From NCBI RefSeq assembly GCF_001730525.1, contig NZ_MDFN01000023.1, positions 1 through 64,000 on the forward strand: DNA of 64,000 nt, written 5' to 3'. Under the pieces are notes generated by a model. That model was not told the DNA's origin. It ran no database searches and saw only the letters and a program-made list of their open reading frames with translations. The stretch is from Arcticibacter eurypsychrophilus (GTDB lineage Bacteria; Bacteroidota; Bacteroidia; Sphingobacteriales; Sphingobacteriaceae). Shown piece by piece: positions 43,515 to 51,766 of this stretch. Positions within the stretch are counted from its first letter, which is position 1; the number at the start of each line of letters is the position of its first letter. A program made the position numbers and the translations under genes.

Positions 43515-44540
43515 TCAATAAACAGGTACGGCACGATATAAGGGAAAAAAACTAGTATCAACTTCTATTTTTTCTTTATTTACTAAAAAGGTATATGCTT
43601 CCTGATCTGCAATTAAACACCAAAGATGATCATCAAGATAAAGATTGGAGAAAGAAGCTTTGAAGGCGAAAAGGGAATCTTCTTTACCTCCTACTCCTCC
43701 TCCAAGATGGAAATATTTCATTCCCAAATTACGACCAACTATACTAATTTCATCTGTTAACAGTTTGCTTGGCGATTCTTTCAGATAATCCTTATTTGTG
43801 GCAGATAGATGATTTCGAATCACATTCATGGAGCATATTACTATTGCTCCACAGATCATCTCTGTACCATGATATATCAATAAAAGTTTACTGTTCAACT
43901 CGTTACTTTGAAGCATTTTAGAAAAGTAGTCTTCATCAAAATAATAGTCTTTAGAAGCGGATAAGCGATCCATATTTTCTATGTACATTCGGGTAAAAAC
44001 ACCTATTTCCTCTTGACTATCGGCCTCTTTGATTTCGTAGCTTTCTTTTCTTAATTGCCTGATCTGACGCAGCAAACGCTTATTATATTTTGCTCTTTGT
44101 TCTTCCAGCGATTGTTGAAGATCCATATATATGGTTTTACCATTACAACAGACTGATCCAATCTTCTCCAGTAAGGGGGACTGACCAATAAATGGATTTA
44201 ACCTGGAAAACACACAAATACAACACTCAGCCTTCATGAATTCTTTAAAAGAATTCTCAAAATTTAGCATCATATCTTCTTGAATAACATTAAACGGTTT
44301 ATTTGAGATAGGACCTGAATAACCATATACAGCCGTTAAATCGTATAAATTGGTCCCTTTTATGGCTCTTTTAAGTAGAGGCACCGCAACAAAGTCATCT
44401 TGCTCATGATAAACAAAAAGCAAAGGATGGCCTATTTTACTGAGCGAATGATAATACCAGGTGTGACAAAAGTCGAAAGTAAAAGATTTGTTTAGATATC
44501 TTGTCCACTCCTCTTTTTGTGTAATAACAGAGTTAGTCAT
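43515..44540 (-). CDS. FemAB/GNAT-like acyltransferase, paralog b
   Basis: A 341-residue paralog of the protein at 40043-41092, with the same blocks in the same order (DFCHTWYYHSLSK, DLTAVYGYSGPISN, RLLRQIRQLRKESYE, LGGGVGGKEDSLFAFKASFS). The similarity runs over the whole length, so it arose by gene duplication in this cluster. The likely job is acyl or aminoacyl transfer to a sugar amine, maybe on a different residue than paralog a. Both genes are in the same orientation with four genes' spacing. Confidence 0.75.
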   Translation of the reverse strand: MTNSVITQKEEWTRYLNKSFTFDFCHTWYYHSLSKIGHPLLFVYHEQDDFVAVPLLKRAIKGTNLYDLTAVYGYSGPISNKPFNVIQEDMMLNFENSFKEFMKAECCICVFSRLNPFIGQSPLLEKIGSVCCNGKTIYMDLQQSLEEQRAKYNKRLLRQIRQLRKESYEIKEADSQEEIGVFTRMYIENMDRLSASKDYYFDEDYFSKMLQSNELNSKLLLIYHGTEMICGAIVICSMNVIRNHLSATNKDYLKESPSKLLTDEISIVGRNLGMKYFHLGGGVGGKEDSLFAFKASFSNLYLDDHLWCLIADQEAYTFLVNKEKIEVDTSFFPLYRAVPVY

Positions 44541-44586
44541 ATTAAGTGGTTTAAAACATCAGGAAAGATAAATTAGTCTCGGTTAA

Positions 44587-45741
44587 TCAGGCAAAAACAG
44601 TAGGACCTTCCAGTATTTGAAGCATCTGGAGGTTTACTTTTCGGACATCAAATTTCTCAAAGGCGTATGCTCTTCCATTCTTTCCATAGGAAACGATATG
44701 TAAGGGATTCAGAATAAAATAAAGCATTTTTTCGGCTAAGCAAGTTGCATTCTTAATGGGCACCAAAAAGCCACTTGGCTGATCGGATGAAAGGTTGATA
44801 GTTTCTCTGCATCCCACAGAATCACTGGTAATGATGGCTCTTCCCATGGCCATTCCTTCAAGAATACATCGCGGTACGCCTTCGCCATAATAAGAAGGTA
44901 AAACGACAACGGAACAGGCTTTGATAAAAGATCTTACATCGTCCACTTCGCCCTTGTATTCGATCACATTCCCTGCTTTGATCTTATTGTATAGTGCTGC
45001 ATCAATGGCATCTACATTTGGATCATAAGCACCTATTAATGTAAAGCGGACATTAGGATGCTTTTGAAGGATAATTTTTGCAGCTTCATAATACTCGTTA
45101 ACCCCTTTTGCATTAATCAATCGGGATATCATCAAAAAGTTCAAGCTGCCTGGTTCGGGTTCTGAATAATCGTAATGAGATAGATCGACACCTGATCCGT
45201 TGACTATATGTGCAGCCTGATTTGTATTGATTATTCCAGCCCGAATCAGCGTGTTATAATCATCTTTGTTTTGGAGGATAAGCGAGGTTCTTTTATTAGC
45301 TTTTAAACTAATCTTTAATAAGGTTCTGGTTATTAGCTTAATTACTTGTTTTTTACTATTGGTATTCAAAAAGCTATAACCTAAACCTGTAAGCATGGGA
45401 GTTATGCGGTTTACATGACAAAAATTTGCTACCAGAGTACCATATATCACCGGTTTAAAGGTATAGGGAAAAAACACATCAGGCTTTAAAGAGCGCATCA
45501 GTTTGAATAGCTTAATGATATAAGCGAGATCTGAAAATATGGAAATAGTGCTTCCGTTCAGATCGTTTTCATAGATGGAAATGCCCAAACGCTCTAGTTT
45601 TTTTCTGACATGGATTTGATGAATTTTTGGTGTAAATACACAGACATTGTGGTTTACTAATAATTCTTCCATGAGCCTTCCCCGAAAATCAAGCAAAGAA
45701 CGTGAAGAATCACAGGCGATCAGGATCTTATTTCGTTTCAA
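44587..45741 (-). CDS. GT4 glycosyltransferase, PglA-like
   Basis: A 384-residue retaining glycosyltransferase of the GT4/GT-B type. The N-terminal domain (KILIACDSSRSLLDFRGRLMEELL) and the C-terminal donor site (SYYGEGVPRCILEGMAMGRAIITSDSVGCRETI with the E-x7-E motif) are intact, and LTGLGYSFL matches PglA/Cap1E-type enzymes that add GalNAc or similar to a lipid-linked bacillosamine. The start codon is TTG at 45741, as no in-frame ATG is found before a stop upstream. A terminator separates it from the pectate lyase gene. Confidence 0.85.
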   Translation of the reverse strand: MKRNKILIACDSSRSLLDFRGRLMEELLVNHNVCVFTPKIHQIHVRKKLERLGISIYENDLNGSTISIFSDLAYIIKLFKLMRSLKPDVFFPYTFKPVIYGTLVANFCHVNRITPMLTGLGYSFLNTNSKKQVIKLITRTLLKISLKANKRTSLILQNKDDYNTLIRAGIINTNQAAHIVNGSGVDLSHYDYSEPEPGSLNFLMISRLINAKGVNEYYEAAKIILQKHPNVRFTLIGAYDPNVDAIDAALYNKIKAGNVIEYKGEVDDVRSFIKACSVVVLPSYYGEGVPRCILEGMAMGRAIITSDSVGCRETINLSSDQPSGFLVPIKNATCLAEKMLYFILNPLHIVSYGKNGRAYAFEKFDVRKVNLQMLQILEGPTVFA

Positions 45742-45794
45742 GGTATATTGGTTAAGGTATGGGTAAGTTTTGTGGGGAAATGATTATAAACCAG

Positions 45795-45825
45795 AAAACA
45801 CTACACTTTACGTGTAATGTTTTTT
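45795..45825 (-). terminator. Terminator after the pectate lyase gene
   Basis: On the minus strand AAAACATTACAC (45823-45812) pairs with GTGTAGTGTTTT (45806-45795) over 12 positions with one G-T wobble and a five-base loop. It lies between the pectate lyase stop (45848) and the GT4 start (45741). Confidence 0.6.
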
Positions 45826-45847
45826 GATCCATAAATTTTTCTATCCT

Positions 45848-47227
45848 TTAGTAATTGGGACCTGCCTCACTGAGTACTTTTGCTGGTACATCAGCTGCAG
45901 CAATAAGTACAGATTTATACTCGTAAGAAGGCACCCAGCTTGATGCGCTTGTTGAAATTTTATTAGCACCGCAATTTTTGTATATATTGGTACTCGCTCC
46001 ACTTACCATACCTGGTTTTGAATTAAAATCGGTATAGATCGGGATATTTTGTCCTTCGAAATAGTTATTATCTGTTCTTACCGTTGCGTTCATCGTTACC
46101 CCAATTCCATATCCACTACCATTGGCAAGGTAATTATTGAAGCAATGCATATAACCGAACCGTGTACAGGGTTGTCTTTCAGATATGTTTTTAAAATAAT
46201 TTCCGTATAGTGTTACCCGAAGATGGCCAATATCTGTGGTTTGTTGATCTCCACTACCAATTAGGAGCGCAATGTTTGAATCATGAAATTCATTCCAGGA
46301 GATCGTTACAAAATCAGACCGATCGGTTACTTCAAGCAATTCATCATAATAATCCCATCCATGACTTCTGTCTTGCCAAAGTTCACAATGGTCTATCCAG
46401 ACATGGTTTGATCCCCCTTTTATAGTGATACAGTCGCCACCAATCACTTTATTGATCTTAAGGTTTTTAACAATAACGTTGCTGACACCCCAGATAGACA
46501 ATCCTGTTCCATTAAGAATGGCTCCATTTAAGCCAATGAAAGTTTTATTTGATTTAACCTCAATCATACCTAAACCTGTAATACTTCCGGAAATTTGAAT
46601 AACCAAAGGATCTGGAGATACAGCAGCCCTTTTAAGATCGCTCAAGTTACTGATGGTAATGGTTTTGCCACCTTTACCACCTGTTGTTGATCCATCAACG
46701 GATGCAAAACCAATTGGTGTGTTGCTTGTTAAAGATACTGGAGTTGTTTGTGTTACTGGCGTAACTACTACTGCACCGGATGTACCAGTGGTATAGGTAT
46801 ACTTTCTACCGTTGGTTCGAGGGTCGCTATTATCAGATGATGAGAAGTATAAACCGGTGTCCCAATGGCTGAATTTACCTTTTCCTATATTTCTGATATC
46901 TCTGTGTAAAGAATGTGCGGCTCCTAGTAGTTTGCCGTTTTCATATATTTTAAGCGTAGAAGTTGCAGAATTTGTAGGGCTGTCTCCTGAGATTGTAAGT
47001 TTGGGTTCTAAATAGTAAGCATATCCAGCGTCTTTTGTCGCGCTTGATAAGACTAAAGTTTTTGCAACTTCTGGACTTACTAAAACAGTAGTAGTGGTTT
47101 CACTGGTTTCATTAGCATTTGTAACTAATTGATCTTCGTTACTTTTTTGACATTGAGTAAATAGAATAATTGCTAGTAATAGCATGGACATTTTAACTTT
47201 TCTTTTTAAGCTGGTCTCCCGTTTCAT
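45848..47227 (-). CDS. PL1-type pectate lyase lipoprotein
   Basis: A 459-residue protein if ATG 47227 is used (MKRETSLKRKVKMSMLLLAIILFTQC); an upstream start would add 40 unlikely residues. The lipobox LFTQC makes it a lipoprotein. A linker and immunoglobulin-like N-terminal part precede the right-handed beta-helix of polysaccharide lyase family 1: SNVIVKNLKI, GGDCITIKGGSNHVWIDHCELW, LLEVTDRSDFVTISWNEF and ERQPCTRFGYMHCFNNYL, where the Arg before FG is the expected catalytic base region. It cleaves alpha-1,4-linked galacturonan by beta-elimination. It has its own promoter candidate and terminator inside the EPS cluster. Confidence 0.85.
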   Translation of the reverse strand: MKRETSLKRKVKMSMLLLAIILFTQCQKSNEDQLVTNANETSETTTTVLVSPEVAKTLVLSSATKDAGYAYYLEPKLTISGDSPTNSATSTLKIYENGKLLGAAHSLHRDIRNIGKGKFSHWDTGLYFSSSDNSDPRTNGRKYTYTTGTSGAVVVTPVTQTTPVSLTSNTPIGFASVDGSTTGGKGGKTITISNLSDLKRAAVSPDPLVIQISGSITGLGMIEVKSNKTFIGLNGAILNGTGLSIWGVSNVIVKNLKINKVIGGDCITIKGGSNHVWIDHCELWQDRSHGWDYYDELLEVTDRSDFVTISWNEFHDSNIALLIGSGDQQTTDIGHLRVTLYGNYFKNISERQPCTRFGYMHCFNNYLANGSGYGIGVTMNATVRTDNNYFEGQNIPIYTDFNSKPGMVSGASTNIYKNCGANKISTSASSWVPSYEYKSVLIAAADVPAKVLSEAGPNY

Positions 47228-47625
47228 CTGATCTTTAATTAATGTATGGCTCTTTAACGAATTAAAAAGAGCAACAGTTACATCAAAAAAGATAGGAAAA
47301 AACAGCAATTTTGTTAAAGAAACTCGTATTAAATACGAAAATTGCAATTAAGTTAAACTAAAATTTCATTTCCATAGAAATTAAATTATCACCTATGTAA
47401 TTTTTAAAGGGCTTTAATTAAACAAAAATGAGGTATAAAGATTGTTACTAGATAATGAGAAAAATTGTTTCATGTTAAAAACAATAAAAAAAAAATTTAA
47501 ATAAATTATAATACAAACATAATGGTCGTATTTATTAAAGGATTTTTAATTAAAACGTTGAATTCAATTTCTGTTATGTAATTTTTATGTCATATTTTTA
47601 AACCGCAAATGCTTAAAACATGATT
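47228..47625. other. AT-rich spacer upstream of the pectate lyase
   Basis: About 400 bp without a gene. It holds a -7 candidate (47514-47521), a hairpin with arms GCTCTTT (47249-47255) and AAAGAGC (47266-47272) just before the start codon, and a very A/T-rich central part (47470-47520). It probably is the 5' region of the pectate lyase transcript. Confidence 0.45.
47514..47521 (-). promoter_or_regulatory. -7 box for the pectate lyase gene
   Basis: On the minus strand TATGTTTG fits TAnnTTTG, giving a leader of about 280 nt before the start codon at 47227. No clear -33 TTG. Confidence 0.35.
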
Positions 47626-48699
47626 TTAGACTACAATTTCCTGATTGCAATAAGAATAATACACTTTATACCAATCCAAAAATGCAGCTATTCCTTCTTC
47701 AATATCTACTTGTGGAACATAACTAAACTCCTCCTTCATTTTACTGATATCAGCCCAAGTATCCACCACATCACCTTCTTGTAAAGGACAATAGATTTTT
47801 TTTGAGGTGGTTCCCAGATTCTTTTCTATTGCAGAAACAAAGTCCATCAATTTTACTGAATGCCCTCTTCCAATATTTAAAATGCGGTATGGAGCTTTTG
47901 AACTTGAAGGATCAGGGCTTAAACCATCCCAATTTAAATTACTGCAAGGAGACTTATCAATTACTTTTAAAATTCCCTGCACAATATCATCAATATAGGT
48001 GAAGTCTCTTTTCATCATCCCATTATTAAAGATCCGGATGGGTTTATTCTCCAAAATAGCCTTTGAGAAAAGGAATAAAGCCATATCAGGTCTTCCCCAA
48101 GGACCATATACAGTAAAAAAGCGCAATGCAGTTGTGGGCAAGCCAAACAAATAGCTATATGCATGTGCCATCAACTCGTTGCTTTTTTTTGACGCGGCAT
48201 ACAGTGACACCGGATGATCGACATTGTGATTTACTGAAAAGGGCATCGCTCGGTTTAACCCATATACACTGGAAGAGCTTGCATAAATCAAATGTTCAAT
48301 ATGCTGATTCCGGCAACATTCAAGAATATTTAAAAACCCTTTAATATTTGATTCAATATAGGCACTTGGATTTTCTAAACTATACCTCACACCAGCTTGT
48401 GCTGCAAGATTACATACAACGTCAAATTTATATTTTTCGAACATTGTTTTTAACCCATCCTGATCTGTTAAGTCAAGCTTTATAAATTTATAGTTTGCAT
48501 ACTTTATACTACTTATCTCCTTCCCATAGCTTACTTCCGATCTATCTATTCCAGTCTCTGCCAACCGATCAAATTTCAAGTTTACATCATAATAATCATT
48601 AATATTATCAATGCCAATCACTTCATCGCCTCTCCTTATCAGGCTTTTCACTAAATGAAAACCAATAAAACCCGCACTACCAGTAACTAATATTTTCAT
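47626..48699 (-). CDS. UDP-glucuronate 4-epimerase
   Basis: A 357-residue short-chain dehydrogenase/epimerase. GSAGFIG (7-13) binds NAD, DNINDYYDVNLK (31-42) and LAAQAGVRYSLENP (98-111) are the signature of the CapI/LspL/GAE type, and the catalytic set is S142-S144, Y167 and K171 (YAASK). The RDFTYIDDIV segment is also conserved. It interconverts UDP-glucuronic acid and UDP-galacturonic acid in the cytoplasm. The next gene downstream is a pectate lyase, which fits a galacturonic-acid-containing polymer. A UDP-glucose dehydrogenase must be encoded elsewhere. Confidence 0.88.
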   Translation of the reverse strand: MKILVTGSAGFIGFHLVKSLIRRGDEVIGIDNINDYYDVNLKFDRLAETGIDRSEVSYGKEISSIKYANYKFIKLDLTDQDGLKTMFEKYKFDVVCNLAAQAGVRYSLENPSAYIESNIKGFLNILECCRNQHIEHLIYASSSSVYGLNRAMPFSVNHNVDHPVSLYAASKKSNELMAHAYSYLFGLPTTALRFFTVYGPWGRPDMALFLFSKAILENKPIRIFNNGMMKRDFTYIDDIVQGILKVIDKSPCSNLNWDGLSPDPSSSKAPYRILNIGRGHSVKLMDFVSAIEKNLGTTSKKIYCPLQEGDVVDTWADISKMKEEFSYVPQVDIEEGIAAFLDWYKVYYSYCNQEIVV

Positions 48700-48741
48700 G
48701 ATGGAACAATTTAAATTGTGATTAATTTAGATTTAAAGCAA

Positions 48742-50637
48742 CTATTTTTGAGCGTATTGAACAGCTTCAGGATTTAAAATTCCAGAAGCTGCTCTTATTT
48801 TATTTACGTTTTTATACCAGACTTCAAGTGCAAAAACATTGAAAATAATTTTAGCTCTTCTTTCTTCCGAAATACTTACCCTTCTATTCATTAAGTCTGC
48901 AATGAACTTCTTTCTAATAAACATAGGGTAAAGTGCATCTGCAGAAAAAACATAATCGGCTATAATTTCTTTCAGATTATGATTGACCCAATTTTTAAGA
49001 GGAATTTCAAAACCTCTTTTAGGTTGTCCGATTAGCTCTGCGGGCAGGTATTTCTTTGCCAAATCGCGTAGAATAAATTTAGTACTGAGCCCTTTAACCT
49101 TAAGATCATCACTTAAGCCTGGTGCAAATTCAAGAATTTCCTTGGCGAGGAAAGGACTTCTTGCCTCTAGCGAATGTGCCATTGTCGCAATGTCGATCTT
49201 TGGTAATAAACCACTAAACAAAATGGTTTGGAAGTCCATTAACAGTAATCTGTTTACTGAGGATAAGGGCATTGTATTAATCTCAGTTAAATCAATACGA
49301 ATGTCTTTCAGATCAGGTTGAATCAAAAACTGACTTTCAAAACCGACAAGTAAATCAGATGAGGCAGAGCTATATTGCTGCAGGATATCACTGTAACCGG
49401 CTAGTTTTAACAAACGGTATATGTAATTATAATTACTTTTCTTTTCGTTTGCAATTGGTAATAGGCCAGCTAATCCGCGGGCAGCAACTTTGGTGATAAA
49501 GCCTGACTTAAAGAAGTCAAACTGTTTAAAGGGCACATATCGCCGGTATCCTCCAAACAGCTCATCAGCTCCATCGCCATTTAATACGACTGTGATATGC
49601 TCGCTCGCAGCTTTTGCAACATAATAGCTTGGGATAGCCGAATTATCGCAAAATGGCTCACCATAATTAATCAGGATCTTTTCTATATCGTACTGGAGAT
49701 CAGAAAATGAGATATCGACAACGGTGTGATTCGTATGATATCGCTTTGCTACTTTTTCGGCTAGCAAAGATTCATCATATGCACCTTCCACCCTTACTGT
49801 AAAGGTTTTCAATTCGCGGGTATGGGCTGCAGCAATAGCTGTGATTAAACCACTGTCTATTCCTCCGCTCAAAAAAGAGCCAACATCACGATCTGAGGTT
49901 TCTATTCTTCTTTTAACAACAAGCTGTAGTCTTTCGTCCAACTCCTGAAGCGTATCAGCATAGGAAAGCTTATTTTTATTCAGATAACAGGCACCTATAT
50001 CAAACCATTTGACAATGGTTTGTTCTGTGGTTTGAGTGTCTATTTTCAGATAATGACCGTTCTGTAATTCAGTTACCCGTTGATATGGTGTTGCCTTCCT
50101 GTAATGATAGCCTAGATATAGGTAGGCAGCAAGGGAAGAATAGTTTACTTCCGGAGCAAAGAGTTGAGATAGAACATTCAATTCAGATGAAAAAGCCAGT
50201 GCATTTCCCTTGTTATATACATACAAGGGTTTTTTACCTGCCCGATCACGGGCAAGAATAAGTTGGTGCTGCCGTTGGTCATATAAAGCAAAGGCAAACA
50301 TGCCATCAAGTTCTTCCAGCATGCTAATACCCAAAAGTTCATAAAGCAGCAACAATGTTTTTGTATCTGAATTAGACTCTGAGTAAAGATTGTATTTTTC
50401 CCTAAGCTCCAGATGATTGTAGATCTCACCATTAAAAACAATGGATAGATGCTGATGAAACATAGGTTGCTGTCCGGATTTACTTAGATCCTGTATGGCC
50501 AACCGGGTATGATAGAGCTCCAGATTATCTTTGATGACAAAGCCTTGCTCATCAGGCCCCCGATGAAAGAGCCCTTTAAATACTTCCTCCGCTTGATCAG
50601 CGATTCCAATATTTAATGTTCCAAATATCCCACACAT
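48742..50637 (-). CDS. asnB: Asparagine-synthase-like amidotransferase 1
   Basis: A 631-residue class II glutamine amidotransferase. Start is fixed by the mature N-terminal Cys2 (MCGIFG). The glutaminase domain shows HRGPDEQGF, NGEIYNHLEL and LDGMFAFALYD; the synthetase domain has the PPi loop LSGGIDSG (about 255) and NGDGADELFGGY. Housekeeping asparagine synthesis is possible, but two such genes inside a glycan cluster suggest amidation of uronic acids or amino acids on the polymer, as described for WbpS-like proteins (inference). It is flanked by an epimerase and a glycosyltransferase. Confidence 0.85.
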   Translation of the reverse strand: MCGIFGTLNIGIADQAEEVFKGLFHRGPDEQGFVIKDNLELYHTRLAIQDLSKSGQQPMFHQHLSIVFNGEIYNHLELREKYNLYSESNSDTKTLLLLYELLGISMLEELDGMFAFALYDQRQHQLILARDRAGKKPLYVYNKGNALAFSSELNVLSQLFAPEVNYSSLAAYLYLGYHYRKATPYQRVTELQNGHYLKIDTQTTEQTIVKWFDIGACYLNKNKLSYADTLQELDERLQLVVKRRIETSDRDVGSFLSGGIDSGLITAIAAAHTRELKTFTVRVEGAYDESLLAEKVAKRYHTNHTVVDISFSDLQYDIEKILINYGEPFCDNSAIPSYYVAKAASEHITVVLNGDGADELFGGYRRYVPFKQFDFFKSGFITKVAARGLAGLLPIANEKKSNYNYIYRLLKLAGYSDILQQYSSASSDLLVGFESQFLIQPDLKDIRIDLTEINTMPLSSVNRLLLMDFQTILFSGLLPKIDIATMAHSLEARSPFLAKEILEFAPGLSDDLKVKGLSTKFILRDLAKKYLPAELIGQPKRGFEIPLKNWVNHNLKEIIADYVFSADALYPMFIRKKFIADLMNRRVSISEERRAKIIFNVFALEVWYKNVNKIRAASGILNPEAVQYAQK

Positions 50638-50646
50638 AAAATAAAT

Positions 50647-51738
50647 TTAAAAATGAATCTGTTCTTTTACCAAGGAATAGGGACTGACAAGAGCTAACCA
50701 ATGGTTCATCACTTTATCTTCAGCAAAATGATTTACAATATGGGTTCTTCCTCTCCGGCCTAATCCGGCTCTTTCATCTGCTGTCATTTGCATCATTTGC
50801 AACATCTTTGACGCAAGGTCGTATTCATTCTCTTTCCTGGAAAGAAGGCCACATGCTGCTTGATCAAGCAATTCCTTATTGCAATCAATATCGGTTACGA
50901 CTACAGGTTTAGCGTAAGACATGGCTTCCAATAATGCATTTGGCATACCTTCAGAAAACGATGACAACACAAAAGCATCTGCATCTTGTAAATAATCACT
51001 AGCATCTTTCTGGAACCCCAGGATGCGTATATGTTCTTTTATTTTAAATTCTTCAATCACCCGAAATGGCCAGGTTTGCGCATTGAGTTCACCGATGATA
51101 TCCAATCTGAAGTTCATTCCCCTAAGGAGTGCTACTGCCTTGAAGAGTGTCATATAATCTTTATTCCAACGGAAATGCGCTATGCAAACCCAATGAAACA
51201 AATTATCGTGACGGCATTCAGGGTTTCTATCTATTAATGAAGGGATTGTAATACTGTTGTTAATAACTGATCCTGATTTACCCACCAGTTTTTGCTCCTC
51301 AAATTTTTTCATAGAGGCCCTTGAATTATAAACAATCTGGTCATCTAAACCGGAAGTGATCAAAAATGGAATGTACCATTTGCGAGGTAATACACCTATC
51401 CGAATAGTAGATATTAATGGAAAGTTTAAGATTTTCTTGAGTACCCTTGCAAAAATAATGGCAATGAACATAAAAGCAATCACGACATCCGGTTTATAAG
51501 ATTTTACCGTCTTGTACAATGAAATGCAGTTTGAAAAGGGATACGGCCTCCATCTTTTCAAAAAGTGTACCGGGATTCCGTTCTTTTCATAATCAAGTTC
51601 AAATTCATTAATGGGGGTTAAGGATATAATAAGTACGGTATAATCAAGTGATTTGAGGAACAAGGCCACTTTTATCAATTGTGTTTCTGCCCCCCCTTTG
51701 CACATTCCGGATGTTATAAATAGAACTTTACCATTCAT
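50647..51738 (-). CDS. GT4 glycosyltransferase
   Basis: A 363-residue GT-B enzyme if it starts at ATG 51738 (MNGKVLFITSGMCKGGAETQL, the classical N-terminal acceptor loop). A start at 51783 would overlap the upstream stop codon and is less likely. The C-terminal donor site SSFSEGMPNALLEAMSYAKPVVVTD carries the E-x7-E pair of GT4. It adds a sugar with retention of configuration during repeat-unit assembly on the cytoplasmic side. Neighbours are two asparagine-synthase-like genes. Confidence 0.85.
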   Translation of the reverse strand: MNGKVLFITSGMCKGGAETQLIKVALFLKSLDYTVLIISLTPINEFELDYEKNGIPVHFLKRWRPYPFSNCISLYKTVKSYKPDVVIAFMFIAIIFARVLKKILNFPLISTIRIGVLPRKWYIPFLITSGLDDQIVYNSRASMKKFEEQKLVGKSGSVINNSITIPSLIDRNPECRHDNLFHWVCIAHFRWNKDYMTLFKAVALLRGMNFRLDIIGELNAQTWPFRVIEEFKIKEHIRILGFQKDASDYLQDADAFVLSSFSEGMPNALLEAMSYAKPVVVTDIDCNKELLDQAACGLLSRKENEYDLASKMLQMMQMTADERAGLGRRGRTHIVNHFAEDKVMNHWLALVSPYSLVKEQIHF

Positions 51739-51766
51739 ACACGTATTTTTAATAATGCAATGGCTT

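Noticed and set aside
47249-47272. Hairpin before the pectate lyase start as a riboswitch
   Set aside because: A single 7-bp stem without any known aptamer features; kept only as a note in the spacer entry.
48983-49321. 112-codon plus-strand frame
   Set aside because: It lies wholly within the AsnB-like gene on the other strand and has no recognisable motif.
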